The translations under genes and the position numbers were made by a program. Positions 1 through 14,335 of a DNA stretch of 64,000 nucleotides are shown here, piece after piece. The notes below the pieces were generated by a model. The model did not search any database. It was not told the origin of the DNA and was given only the letters and a program-made list of their open reading frames with translations. Origin of the DNA: Alistipes communis (GTDB taxonomy: Bacteria > Bacteroidota > Bacteroidia > Bacteroidales > Rikenellaceae); contig NZ_AP019735.1 of the NCBI RefSeq assembly GCF_006542665.1, positions 186,001-250,000 of the forward strand, in the 5' to 3' direction. Within the stretch, counting starts at the first letter, position 1. Every line of letters starts with the position of its first letter.

Positions 1-97
1 AAAACGGCGACGGAATGAGCGGATTGCCCCGGTGCACGGACCGTACCGCAGAAAGAAAGCCCCCTCCTGCATAACGAGCGCCTTCCCCGCGCAACGC

Positions 98-985
98 CTA
101 TTTGCGGTAGGTGCGGATCGATTCGGCGAGCGCCTTGATAATCGAAGATTTGACGAACGTGCGCCGCACGGCGATGGCGATCTTGCGCGACGTGGCGCCT
201 TTGGCCAATGTCTTGACGCGGTCGCGGTGCTCCTTGGGCACATATTCGACGGCCATTTCGGGGATGATCGTCACGCACTGCGTGCAGTCGACGATACGCA
301 TGAGCGTATCGAGCGAACCCGACTCGAAATAGTAGTGCGACGGCACGCCCCGCTTGGCCTGACACAGTTCGATGACCTGGTCGCGCATGCAGTTGCCGTC
401 CGAGAGCAGGATCAGATCGCGCAGGTCGATGTCTTCGATGCGAACGTTCGAACGTTCGTAGAGGGGGTTGTCGGGCGAAACGTAGATGAAGAAACGGTCG
501 TCGAAAAGCTCCTGCTCCTGAATTCCGTCGCCGCAGGTGCCGCCGGCCACCAGCGCGGCGTCGATGCGGTCGTGCTTCATCGCATCGACGATGTCGCGCG
601 TCATCAACTCCTTGACCTCCAACTCCACATGGGGATAGTCGTGCACGAATCCCGGCAGGAACTTGTGCAGCAGGTAGGGCGCGACGGTCGGGATGACGCC
701 CAGACGCAGCCGCCCCGCTATTTCGCCCTTCAACTCGGCGACCGATTCGCGGATATTGTCGTAGGCCCGCAGCGTCTCGCGGGCCCGTTCCAGCACCACC
801 TCGCCCGCCTCGGTGGCGATCACGGGTTTCTTCGAACGGTCGAGCAGGACGACGCCCAGCTCCTCTTCGAGCGATTTGATCTGCATACTCAGCGACGGCT
901 GCGTCACGAAACAGTGTTCGGCGGCCAACGAAAAACTCCCGCAATTGGCTACTGCCAGCAGGTATTCCAATTGAATGATGGTCAT
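98..985 (-). CDS. oxyR: OxyR-type LysR regulator of the peroxide response
   Basis: 295 aa LysR-type regulator with an N-terminal winged helix-turn-helix (about residues 1-60) and a C-terminal regulatory domain. The two peroxide-sensing cysteines of E. coli OxyR (Cys199, Cys208) have clear counterparts at about 199 and 208 in the stretch DGNCMRDQVIELC, with the same spacing of nine. By family knowledge it forms a disulfide on oxidation and activates catalase, Dps and thioredoxin-type genes; none of these are neighbours here, so targets lie elsewhere. It is monocistronic and has a TATATTTG box just upstream. The intact Cys pair makes OxyR more likely than a generic LysR protein. Confidence 0.93.
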   Translation of the reverse strand: MTIIQLEYLLAVANCGSFSLAAEHCFVTQPSLSMQIKSLEEELGVVLLDRSKKPVIATEAGEVVLERARETLRAYDNIRESVAELKGEIAGRLRLGVIPTVAPYLLHKFLPGFVHDYPHVELEVKELMTRDIVDAMKHDRIDAALVAGGTCGDGIQEQELFDDRFFIYVSPDNPLYERSNVRIEDIDLRDLILLSDGNCMRDQVIELCQAKRGVPSHYYFESGSLDTLMRIVDCTQCVTIIPEMAVEYVPKEHRDRVKTLAKGATSRKIAIAVRRTFVKSSIIKALAESIRTYRK

Positions 986-1010
986 AGACGAAGGGACTTA
1001 TTCTGTCGCG

Positions 1011-1018
1011 CAAATATA
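1011..1018 (-). promoter_or_regulatory. -7 promoter box of oxyR
   Basis: Reads TATATTTG on the minus strand, matching the Bacteroidetes consensus TAnnTTTG, 26 nt before the oxyR start codon. Confidence 0.6.
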
Positions 1019-1176
1019 TAAAAAAAACTTATATCCGTCAAGACACCCGGCGAAGAACCCGCTCTTTTCCCGCATCTTCCGCTCCGAACCGGCAGCGACG
1101 AAACCCTTGCGCACCGCACCCGTTCCGGCGGAGAACTCCGTATCCTACGGGCTGCAGCGCTTGTCTCCGCCGCGAT

Positions 1177-1635
1177 TTATTCCCGACGGACATATTCCAT
1201 GCGATACAGGTCGAATCCTTCGGCCCAATAGTCCTTTTCGATCCCTTTGAGCTCGAACCCCCGCTTTTCGTAAAACCCGAAGGCCAGCTGCGACGTTCTG
1301 ACGGTGATTCGGCGGACGCTGCGCATCGCTTCGAGTTTTTCGATCCGATGCCGCAGCAACCGCGTTCCCAGCGATTTTCCCCGATACTGCGGATGCACCA
1401 TGTCCCAGCTGATTTTCCCGACCGTCCCGCCGTCCGCAAAATTGATTCCGCCGCAACCAACGATCCTCTCCTCGTGAAGCAGGACATAATAGAGTTCCCG
1501 CTCGCGTTCCAGATAGGCGTCCAAATCGGCCGCCTCCTCCGGCGCGAAATATCGGGGCGTATTCAACCGAAGCAGCTCCATCACGGCCTCCTTGTCGGCC
1601 GGTTCGTATTCCCTGATTACAATCTTCCCGTCCAT
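1177..1635 (-). CDS. GNAT family N-acetyltransferase
   Basis: 152 aa, a single GNAT domain. The acetyl-CoA pyrophosphate-binding loop is visible as YRGKSLGTRLL at about residues 84-94, followed by the C-terminal FYEKRGFE strand-helix typical of the family. The acceptor substrate cannot be predicted. It stands alone between oxyR and the divergent trpS promoter. Confidence 0.85.
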   Translation of the reverse strand: MDGKIVIREYEPADKEAVMELLRLNTPRYFAPEEAADLDAYLERERELYYVLLHEERIVGCGGINFADGGTVGKISWDMVHPQYRGKSLGTRLLRHRIEKLEAMRSVRRITVRTSQLAFGFYEKRGFELKGIEKDYWAEGFDLYRMEYVRRE

Positions 1636-2010
1636 ATTCTATAAATTACTTCCGCCCGACGGCGGACACTCCGCACAAAGATAGCCAATCTCCCGGAATC
1701 CGCGGCCTTCACCGCCCCGAAAATCCGTCGGCCGAAGCCTGCCTGAGGCCGAGAAGCGGTACGGCGGCGGGACGCTCCGTCCCGCAAGCCGATGCAGCCG
1801 GAAAACCTGCGAAGAAAAAGCGGAAAGAGGTTTGTCTTTTCCGTATAGAATCCCTACCTTTGCCCAAACGATCGGGGCATCGGCCGTCCGGCGCCGGAAA
1901 CGGCTTGGTCGGGACGTATGCTCCGAATTTCAAAATCCGAAAAAATTCATCCCGCGATCGGGTCGGTCGACCCGGCAAAAACCAGAAATACAAAAACGAC
2001 ATACGCTGTT
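1636..2010. other. Gene-free stretch holding the trpS promoter and a long leader
   Basis: 375 bp. It holds the trpS promoter (about 1831-1862) and then about 145 nt before the trpS ATG. The leader contains inverted GC-rich stretches (for example around 1955-1975), but I recognise no riboswitch and no convincing short gene. Confidence 0.5.
1831..1862 (+). promoter_or_regulatory. trpS promoter
   Basis: TTTG at 1831-1834, a 20 nt spacer, then TACCTTTG at 1855-1862. Both match the Bacteroidetes primary-sigma consensus. The start site would leave a leader of about 140 nt. Confidence 0.65.
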
Positions 2011-3135
<1,125 letters not shown>

Positions 3136-3154
3136 CGCCTTCGGGAAGCCGACC

Positions 3155-4945
3155 ATGAGACTCAGGGATTTCCGATACGAGCGCATCTTCGCCCTCTTCT
3201 ACCGCCTGACGCGCCGGTTGAGCAACCGCCAGATCATGATGCTGCTGGCCATGATCGTCGGACTGCTGGCCGGACTGGGCACCTATGTCTTCGAAATCCT
3301 GCTCTATGCGATCAAGAGCTGCCTGGTCAACTGGTTTCCCGTCGGGAGCGCACATTTCCTGCTGCTGATCTACCCTGCGATAGGCATCGTCCTGGCGACG
3401 CTCTTCGTCAAATACATCGTGCGCGACAACATCTCGGAAGGGGTCACGCGCGTGTTGTACGCCATGTCGCGCCGCGATTCGCGCATCCTGCCCCACAACT
3501 GCTGGACTTCGATCGTGGGCGGCGCCACCACGATCGGCTTCGGCGGTTCGGTCGGCCCCGAGGCGCCGATCGTACTGACGGGCGCCGCCATCGGCTCGAA
3601 CGTGGGAAGACTCGCACGCCTCAACTACCGCAATACGACGCTGATGCTCTGCTGCGGCGCCGGGGCGGCGATCGCTGCGATCTTCAAGGCCCCGATCACG
3701 GGCGTGGTCTTCGTGCTGGAGATCCTGATGCTCGACATCACCGCCTCGTCGGTCATCCCGCTGCTCATCGCCTCGATCACGGCCACCACGATCGCCTTCG
3801 TCTTCCGCGGCTTCGATCCGATCATCGCCGTCACGCTCACGGCGGCCGACGCCTTCGAACTGCGGCAGATCCCGATGTTCATCCTGCTGGGCGTATTGTG
3901 CGGAGGGATGTCCTATTATTTCACCACGGTCAACTCACGCATCGGCGCCTTCTACAAACGACTTCCGTCGCAGGGCCGCAAATGGCTCTACGCCGGCATC
4001 ACGCTGGGCGTCCTGCTCTTCGTCTTCCCGCCGCTCTACGGCGAGGGCTACGAGGGCTTCACCTCGCTCATGCACGGCGATACCCGATCGCTGTTCAACA
4101 CCTCGCTCTTCTACCGTTTCAGCGACATCGACTGGGTGGTGATCCTCTACGTCGCCGCGATCATGTTCTTCAAGGTGGTGGCCATGTCCTCGACCAACGC
4201 CGCGGGCGGCGTGGGCGGAACCTTCGCGCCGTCGCTTTTCGTAGGCGCTTTTTCGGGCGCCATCGTGGCGCTGCTCTTCAACGCGCTGTTCGGCTGGCAC
4301 CTCTCGATCGCCTCGTTCACGCTGGTGGGCATGGCGGGGGTCATGTCGGGCGTGATGAAGGCGCCGCTGACATCGATCTTCCTGATCGCCGAGCTGTCGA
4401 GCGGCTACGGGCTCTTCATCCCGCTGATGATCGTCGCCTGCATCTCGTTCGCCGTCGACTACTACCTCGACCCCGACTCGATCTACACCAAGCAGCTGCG
4501 CCTGAGCGGCGATCTGCTGACGCACGACAAGGACCAGTCGGTCTTCGTCTTCCTGAAACTCGAAGAGCTCATGGAGACCGACTTCTACCGCATCCGCGAA
4601 ACCTTCACGCTGGGCGACATCGTCCACGTCATCTCCCATGCGCGGCGCAACATCTTCCCCGTGATCGACGATTTCGGCCGCCTAATCGGCGTCGTGCAGC
4701 TGGACGACCTGCGCGAAGACATGTTCAAGCGCGAGAAATGGGGTACGCCGATCGGCCGTTACATGATCCAGCCGCCCGACCGCATTCTCGAACACGAACA
4801 GATCCAGTCCGTGCTGCCCAAGTTCGAGGAGAACCAGACGTGGATGCTGCCCGTCGTCGACAAACAGAACCACTACCTGGGCTTCATCTCCAAGTCGCGT
4901 ATCCTGAACGCCTACCGCGAGCAGCTGGTCAAGATACAGCAGTAA
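3155..4945 (+). CDS. ClC-family anion channel/transporter with CBS domains
   Basis: 596 aa. Residues about 20-430 form the ClC membrane domain with many hydrophobic helices; a CBS pair occupies about 450-590 and would act as a cytoplasmic regulatory module. Selectivity-filter motifs are GFGGSVGPEAPI near residue 128 and GGTFAPSLFVG near 350. In E. coli ClC-ec1 the first motif is GREGP, whose Glu148 is the gate. Here the aligned residue is Val (GSVGP), although a Glu follows the Pro. This suggests altered gating or proton coupling. It sits 19 nt after trpS. Confidence 0.93.
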   Translation: MRLRDFRYERIFALFYRLTRRLSNRQIMMLLAMIVGLLAGLGTYVFEILLYAIKSCLVNWFPVGSAHFLLLIYPAIGIVLATLFVKYIVRDNISEGVTRVLYAMSRRDSRILPHNCWTSIVGGATTIGFGGSVGPEAPIVLTGAAIGSNVGRLARLNYRNTTLMLCCGAGAAIAAIFKAPITGVVFVLEILMLDITASSVIPLLIASITATTIAFVFRGFDPIIAVTLTAADAFELRQIPMFILLGVLCGGMSYYFTTVNSRIGAFYKRLPSQGRKWLYAGITLGVLLFVFPPLYGEGYEGFTSLMHGDTRSLFNTSLFYRFSDIDWVVILYVAAIMFFKVVAMSSTNAAGGVGGTFAPSLFVGAFSGAIVALLFNALFGWHLSIASFTLVGMAGVMSGVMKAPLTSIFLIAELSSGYGLFIPLMIVACISFAVDYYLDPDSIYTKQLRLSGDLLTHDKDQSVFVFLKLEELMETDFYRIRETFTLGDIVHVISHARRNIFPVIDDFGRLIGVVQLDDLREDMFKREKWGTPIGRYMIQPPDRILEHEQIQSVLPKFEENQTWMLPVVDKQNHYLGFISKSRILNAYREQLVKIQQ

Positions 4946-4967
4946 GCCGGCACTCTCCGAAAAAGGC

Positions 4968-5002
4968 ATCGCCCCGCCGCAGAACGTTGCGGCGGGGCGA
5001 TA
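4968..5002. terminator. Hairpin between convergent genes
   Basis: A perfect 14 bp stem (arms ATCGCCCCGCCGCA and its complement around a six-base loop) lies between the convergent ClC and TlpA-like genes and can serve both strands. Confidence 0.7.
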
Positions 5003-5025
5003 CCGTCGAGGACGGCAACGGCCGA

Positions 5026-6261
5026 TCACTCGGGATGCGTCCCGCCCAAAGCACCCGCCAGAATCTCCTTCGCGCTGAAAAACGCCTCCGTATATCCGCG
5101 GGCCGCGATCGTCCCGTCGGGTGCGATGAGCACGAAGGCAGGCCACCCCTCGATCGCATACCGCTCCAACATCCGCCCGTTCTCCGGCCGGTCGATCTCG
5201 ACCTCGATCTCGGGCCACCCGTGCGCCAGCATTCCGGCCAGCGCCGAGCGCATCCCGGCCGCACTCTCGTCGTCGGGCAGCCCCTCGTACACGCGCCGGA
5301 TCGTATCGACCGACTCGGTCAGCCCCACCATACGCAGCCCCCGATCCTTGTAGGCCGCATAGAGATCGCGCACCTGCCCGTCGATCCAGATCGAACCGGG
5401 ACACATCCCCCAATGGTAGAACAGCACGTAGCCGCCCGCGAAATCGGCCTTGGAGATCGCCTCGCCCCGCGTTGTCACGAGCGAGAAATCGGGTGCCGGC
5501 TGCCCGACGGCGAGGCTCTCCATCCGTTGCAGGAAGTCGGCGTACACACCGCCGAAGTAGCTCGACTTCAACTCCTCTGACAGCGACTCGTAGAATGCGC
5601 GCGACTCGGCCAACGGCCGGTAGGCCACCGTGGGAATCCGGTCGACGAGCAGATAAAGCGTCCCCTGCGGGTGCCCTTTCCGATAATTCTCGTTCAATGC
5701 GCGTTTGCGTGCGGCGCCCGGATCGTCGGCATAAAACCGATTGAAGAGTTCGTTCCACCTCCGGCCCTCCGCTTGGTCGCCGCGTGCGAAAGCTGCACGC
5801 GCATTTTCGCTGTAACCGCTCCGAATCCGACCGAGCGAATCCGCGACGTACAACAGTTCGGAAAGCGCGGGATCGTCGTAGATACCGCCGCCGAGAGTAC
5901 AGTAATAGATCGCCTCCGCCGTACCGGTCAGCGTGATCCGGTCGCCGCCTGTCACGATCATCGACTTGCCCCGACGATCCGCATCGGCGGCCCTGCCGCT
6001 TTTCGGATGATAGGTCATCGAGTAGTAACCGTCGTGCGCCTGCTCGCCCCGATAGGCGAACGCACCCGCCTCCCCGACCACGACGTCGAAGGCCGGTTCG
6101 TAGTTCCACTCCGGAAGCAGGACACGTTCGAAACGGAGCGTATCGCCGACTTGCAGGCCGTCGATACGGCCGCTCAGCTCGAAAGATTGCATGCGTGAAC
6201 AGGAGGCCGCCGCCACGAACAGTGCGGCGGAGAGTCCGAAAATTCCGAAAGACCGGTACAT
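5026..6261 (-). CDS. TlpA/thioredoxin-like lipoprotein with an atypical CPGS active site
   Basis: 411 aa. I placed the start at 6261 because MYRSFGIFGLSAALFVAAASC is a clear lipoprotein signal with Cys21 as the lipidation site; the open frame upstream has no such signal. An N-terminal DUF4369-like beta domain (about 25-140) is followed by a helical linker and a thioredoxin fold (about 265-400). The usual WCGPC is replaced by WGMCPGS, which has one Cys only, while the cis-Pro loop GWPAFVL is kept. It therefore may act as a monothiol or non-catalytic envelope protein. It is monocistronic, with its 3' end facing the ClC gene. Confidence 0.85.
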   Translation of the reverse strand: MYRSFGIFGLSAALFVAAASCSRMQSFELSGRIDGLQVGDTLRFERVLLPEWNYEPAFDVVVGEAGAFAYRGEQAHDGYYSMTYHPKSGRAADADRRGKSMIVTGGDRITLTGTAEAIYYCTLGGGIYDDPALSELLYVADSLGRIRSGYSENARAAFARGDQAEGRRWNELFNRFYADDPGAARKRALNENYRKGHPQGTLYLLVDRIPTVAYRPLAESRAFYESLSEELKSSYFGGVYADFLQRMESLAVGQPAPDFSLVTTRGEAISKADFAGGYVLFYHWGMCPGSIWIDGQVRDLYAAYKDRGLRMVGLTESVDTIRRVYEGLPDDESAAGMRSALAGMLAHGWPEIEVEIDRPENGRMLERYAIEGWPAFVLIAPDGTIAARGYTEAFFSAKEILAGALGGTHPE

Positions 6262-6333
6262 AGGCGTTGACAGATGGTTGAAATTCGTTTCCGCTAAATT
6301 AACGATTTTCCGGCGACGCCGAACGTTTTGCTC

Positions 6334-6374
6334 AAAAAAACCGTCGCCCGACGATCTCTCGTCGGGCGACGGTT
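6334..6374 (-). terminator. rnhA terminator
   Basis: On the minus strand, the arms AACCGTCGCCCGACGA and its complement form a long stem followed by a run of seven T. It lies directly downstream of rnhA. Confidence 0.8.
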
Positions 6375-6391
6375 CACGGCTGCGGCGGCGC

Positions 6392-6856
6392 TCACCCCTC
6401 CTGCCGCGCCTCCTCGTAGCCCGTATCGACCAGCAGATCGCGCCCGTTGGCCGCCGCCACGGCCATCTGGTCGCAGCGGTTGTTCTCCACTGTCTCGGCA
6501 TGCCCTTTCACCCAAACGAAACGCACACGGTGATGGCGGTATACGCCGAGAAATCGCCGCCACAGATCGGGATTCTTCTTTCCGGCGAACCCCTTCTTCT
6601 CCCAGCCGAAGACCCAGCCCTTCGTGACGGCGTCGACGACGTATTTCGAATCGGAGTAGACCACCACGTCGCTCCCCGCGAATTTCAGCGCTTCGAGCGC
6701 GACGCACACGGCCATCAACTCCATACGGTTGTTGGTCGTCAGCCGGAAACCGGCCGACATCTCCTTGCGGAACGGCCCGCTCAGCAGCACCGCCCCGTAA
6801 CCTCCCGGACCGGGATTTCCCAGTGCCGAACCGTCGGTATAGATCGTAATATCCAA
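6392..6856 (-). CDS. rnhA: Ribonuclease HI
   Basis: 154 aa, the normal RNase HI length. It cleaves the RNA strand of RNA-DNA hybrids. The DEDD carboxylates are visible: Asp in YTDGSALGNPG near residue 7, Glu in MELMAV near 47, Asp in YSDSKYV near 69 and a C-terminal Asp in NNRCDQMA. It lies downstream of valS on the same strand and ends at a strong hairpin. Confidence 0.96.
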   Translation of the reverse strand: MDITIYTDGSALGNPGPGGYGAVLLSGPFRKEMSAGFRLTTNNRMELMAVCVALEALKFAGSDVVVYSDSKYVVDAVTKGWVFGWEKKGFAGKKNPDLWRRFLGVYRHHRVRFVWVKGHAETVENNRCDQMAVAAANGRDLLVDTGYEEARQEG

Positions 6857-6866
6857 AATAAAAATC

Positions 6867-7058
6867 TTATTGTACGGCGGCCTTCCCGTCCACTTCGCGG
6901 AGCAATTCCTCGGCCCGCCGCCGCTCGTCCACGTCGGGCGAGTCGAGCAACCGCCTCCACCACGTGCGGGCGCTCTCCTTGTCGCCCCGCCGCAGATAGA
7001 GGCAACCGGTGTTGCAGATCAGCGTGCCGTCCGAAGAGTCGATCCCCGAAGCACACAC
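6867..7058 (-). pseudogene. Short TPR-like tail without a proper start, possible remnant
   Basis: A frame of 63 codons between valS and rnhA encodes a peptide that looks like the end of a tetratricopeptide protein (NTGCLYLRRGDKESARTWWRR, then a Leu-rich helix). The frame stays open leftward of the valS stop but holds no ATG; the only initiator is a GTG at 7058. A stop lies in this frame right at the end of valS. Either a GTG-initiated small TPR protein or a decayed or frameshifted fragment would fit. I prefer the remnant reading, weakly. Confidence 0.35.
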
Positions 7059-7110
7059 GAACCCGTCGAGCGCCTCGTCGACACGCCCTGCACTGCAATC
7101 ATCGCGGCGG

Positions 7111-9741
<2,631 letters not shown>

Positions 9742-9846
9742 ATCGGATAAATTTTATTACGTTGAACTTCTTCGCCCGCTTTCCGCTTCCGCAAACACCG
9801 GCTCTACCGGCCTCCGCAGATTCGAAAACGTTTGTCAGGCAAGGTG

Positions 9847-9854
9847 CAAAGTTA
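9847..9854 (-). promoter_or_regulatory. -7 promoter box of valS
   Basis: Reads TAACTTTG on the minus strand and would give a leader of roughly 100 nt before the valS start. No T-box or other known leader is evident. Confidence 0.5.
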
Positions 9855-9965
9855 TAATTTTTCCGGTAAAAGTACGCTTTTTTCACCGCGTTCCCGCTCT
9901 TCGGTCCGATTTTTCGTCCGCCGATGAAAAAAGAGAACCCCGCCGTCCATTTTCCGCCCGCAAAA

Positions 9966-9998
9966 TTTGGAGGGGGGGGGTGATTTGTCCTAAATTTG
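9966..9998 (+). promoter_or_regulatory. Promoter with a G9 tract in its spacer
   Basis: TTTG at 9966-9969 and TAAATTTG at 9991-9998 frame a 21 nt spacer that contains nine consecutive G (9972-9980 or one base either side). The best promoters elsewhere in this window use 20 nt, which eight G would give. Length change in the tract should alter promoter strength. Confidence 0.6.
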
Positions 9999-10027
9999 TC
10001 CTCCGCAAACCATTTAACCCAAACTCT

Positions 10028-10597
10028 ATGCAACTCAAAACCCTCCTCGGCGCCGCACTGCTTCTGCTCGCCGGTGCAACACAGGCCCAAACGATTCCCG
10101 AAACGACGCCCGAACCCGAATTCATCGGGGAGATCGTGACCGTGCGACCCGACGGCACGGTCGCCAAACTCGAAAAGCAATCCGTCCAGATGCGCACGCG
10201 AGCCAATGCGAGCGCCGTCATCTTCGGTATCGGCAAGGCCAAGACGAAACTCATCATCGAAGGGCCGAAAGCCGGCGTGCGCCTGACGGCGGGCCAACCG
10301 GCCAGCTTCATCGTGCGCGCCGTCGACAACGCCACCGATCCCATGTCGATCATCAACGTCTTCCGCTTCGAAGCCAAGAAAGACAAGCGCATGGCCGAAA
10401 TGGCCTCGGTCAGCAGTTTCGGCAGCGTGAAATCCAACAAGCTGGAACGCCTTTCGTTCACAGGCCGCAAATTCGGAGAGAGCTCCTACCTGATCACCCT
10501 CGACGAAACTCCCGCCGGCGAATACGGTATCACGGTCTCCAACCCGAACAACCTCGACGAGAAACAGGTCATCGTATCGACCTTTGCGATCGACTGA
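10028..10597 (+). CDS. Secreted protein of unknown function, possibly phase-variable in transcription
   Basis: 189 aa. The start at 10028 gives a clean signal peptide (MQLKTLLGAALLLLAGATQA, cleavage before Q). The mature part is beta-rich with no motif I recognise; it has no lipobox Cys and no membrane anchor. It may be a periplasmic or surface beta-sandwich protein. It is monocistronic, has its own promoter with a G9 spacer tract and ends at a strong terminator. I do not assign a function. Confidence 0.75.
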   Translation: MQLKTLLGAALLLLAGATQAQTIPETTPEPEFIGEIVTVRPDGTVAKLEKQSVQMRTRANASAVIFGIGKAKTKLIIEGPKAGVRLTAGQPASFIVRAVDNATDPMSIINVFRFEAKKDKRMAEMASVSSFGSVKSNKLERLSFTGRKFGESSYLITLDETPAGEYGITVSNPNNLDEKQVIVSTFAID

Positions 10598-10622
10598 GCC
10601 TCAGCCGGGCCTTCCGACGATC

Positions 10623-10657
10623 TACGGCAGCGGATTGTCCGCTGCCGTATCTTTTTT
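10623..10657 (+). terminator. Rho-independent terminator
   Basis: Arms ACGGCAGCGGA and TCCGCTGCCGT around a three-base loop, followed by ATCTTTTTT. Confidence 0.85.
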
Positions 10658-10728
10658 CGCCGCACATCCCGCCCGCACCTGCCGAAGCGGCGACCGACTG
10701 ACACGCTCTCCCCTCGTCGGCAACCGGC

Positions 10729-10743
10729 TGCCAAAATGACAGA
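10729..10743. promoter_or_regulatory. Inverted repeat upstream of lon, candidate operator
   Basis: CTGCCAAAATGACAG is an imperfect palindrome (CTGnCA-N3-TGnCAG) about 185 nt upstream of the lon -7 box. Lon is a stress gene in many bacteria, so a regulator site is plausible. This rests on position and symmetry only. Confidence 0.3.
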
Positions 10744-10926
10744 CATGTCCCGACGGACCTCCGGATCCTTTTTCATACAACCCCCTCAGTCATCGTCCGA
10801 TAGTGCATACCGCAGACACCGACAGGCACCGGTCGTCCGCTGCACCGCGGCGCTGCGGCATAAATAGTGTTGATAACTTCTTAACAAGCCAAAGACTTAT
10901 ATAAAATATTATACGGAAAAAAGCGT

Positions 10927-10934
10927 TATCTTTG
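10927..10934 (+). promoter_or_regulatory. -7 promoter box of lon
   Basis: TATCTTTG, 20 nt before the ATG. No TTTG occurs at the usual spacing upstream, so another factor may help recruit polymerase. Confidence 0.55.
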
Positions 10935-10954
10935 CAACTTGATTGAAAGACCAT

Positions 10955-13390
<2,436 letters not shown>

Positions 13391-13398
13391 CGGATCGG

Positions 13399-13455
13399 AA
13401 GGGAGCCGGAAGAGGGGACTGGAATCCCGCTCTTTCGGCTCCTTTCCTTTTTTAA
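13399..13455 (+). terminator. lon terminator
   Basis: A long, slightly imperfect stem (AAGGGAGCCGGAAGAG pairing with CTCTTTCGGCTCCTT) followed by CCTTTTTT. Confidence 0.7.
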
Positions 13456-13460
13456 CGGAT

Positions 13461-14228
13461 ATGGACTCTCTGAAATTTCTGGCCGTCATTCCGGCCCGTT
13501 ACGCTTCGACACGGTTTCCGGGCAAACCGCTGGCACGGCTCGGCGGCGAACCGGTCATCCGGCACGTCTGGAAGCAGGTGACGCAGGTGTTCGCCGACGC
13601 AGCCGTCGCCACCGACGATCCGCGCATCTACGATGCGGTGGAGGCCTTTGGCGGCCGTGCCGTCATGACCTCGCCCGATCATCGCAGCGGCACCGACCGC
13701 TGTCGGGAAGCCGTCGACAAACTGGGCGGCGACCCCGACGTCATCGTCAACGTACAGGGCGACGAACCCTTCATCGCCCCCTCGCAGTTGCAGGCGATCG
13801 CCCGCTGCTTCGACGATCCGTCGACCGACATCGCCACGCTCGTCAAACCCTTCACCGAGGCCGACGGACTCGACGCACTGGAAAATCCCAATTCGCCGAA
13901 AGTCGTGCTCGGCAGCGCGGGCCAGGCACTCTATTTCTCACGCTCGGTGATCCCCTACCTGCGGGGCGTGCCGCGCGAGGAGTGGCTCGCACGCCATACC
14001 TTCTACAAACATATCGGCATGTACGCCTTCCGCCGCGAGACGTTGTACAAGGTGACCGCCCTGCCCCAGTCGGCACTCGAACGGGCCGAATCGCTCGAAC
14101 AGTTGCGGTGGCTGGAAAACGGGTTCCGCATCCGTGCAGGTATCTCCGACGTCGAGACGATCGGCATCGACACGCCGGAGGATTTGGCGAAGGCGGAAGA
14201 ATTCTTAAAATTAAAAATGAAAAACTAA
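13461..14228 (+). CDS. kdsB: CMP-Kdo synthetase (3-deoxy-manno-octulosonate cytidylyltransferase)
   Basis: 255 aa. It activates Kdo with CTP for lipid A-core assembly. Family marks: the nucleotide-binding N-terminus AVIPARYASTRFPGKPL near residues 7-22, the HRSGTDR stretch near 74, and the metal-binding VQGDEPF near 96-102. It is the first gene of a three-gene Kdo cluster, 107 nt ahead of kdsA. Confidence 0.95.
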   Translation: MDSLKFLAVIPARYASTRFPGKPLARLGGEPVIRHVWKQVTQVFADAAVATDDPRIYDAVEAFGGRAVMTSPDHRSGTDRCREAVDKLGGDPDVIVNVQGDEPFIAPSQLQAIARCFDDPSTDIATLVKPFTEADGLDALENPNSPKVVLGSAGQALYFSRSVIPYLRGVPREEWLARHTFYKHIGMYAFRRETLYKVTALPQSALERAESLEQLRWLENGFRIRAGISDVETIGIDTPEDLAKAEEFLKLKMKN

Positions 14229-14335
14229 GGATCGGAAATCAGGGAGGGGGCTTCGGCCGAACGACGGTTGCCCGCAGCCATGCAAAACCCGACCCGGATT
14301 TCAATCCTCGGCTTTCAACCGCTAATTCTCGACTT

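Larger units (their letters stand above)
10598..10954. other. Gene-free stretch upstream of lon
   Basis: 357 bp. It contains the terminator of the preceding gene, an inverted repeat CTGCCAAAATGACAG at 10729-10743, an AT-rich segment (10858-10920) and the lon -7 box. No coding sequence is convincing. Confidence 0.55.
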
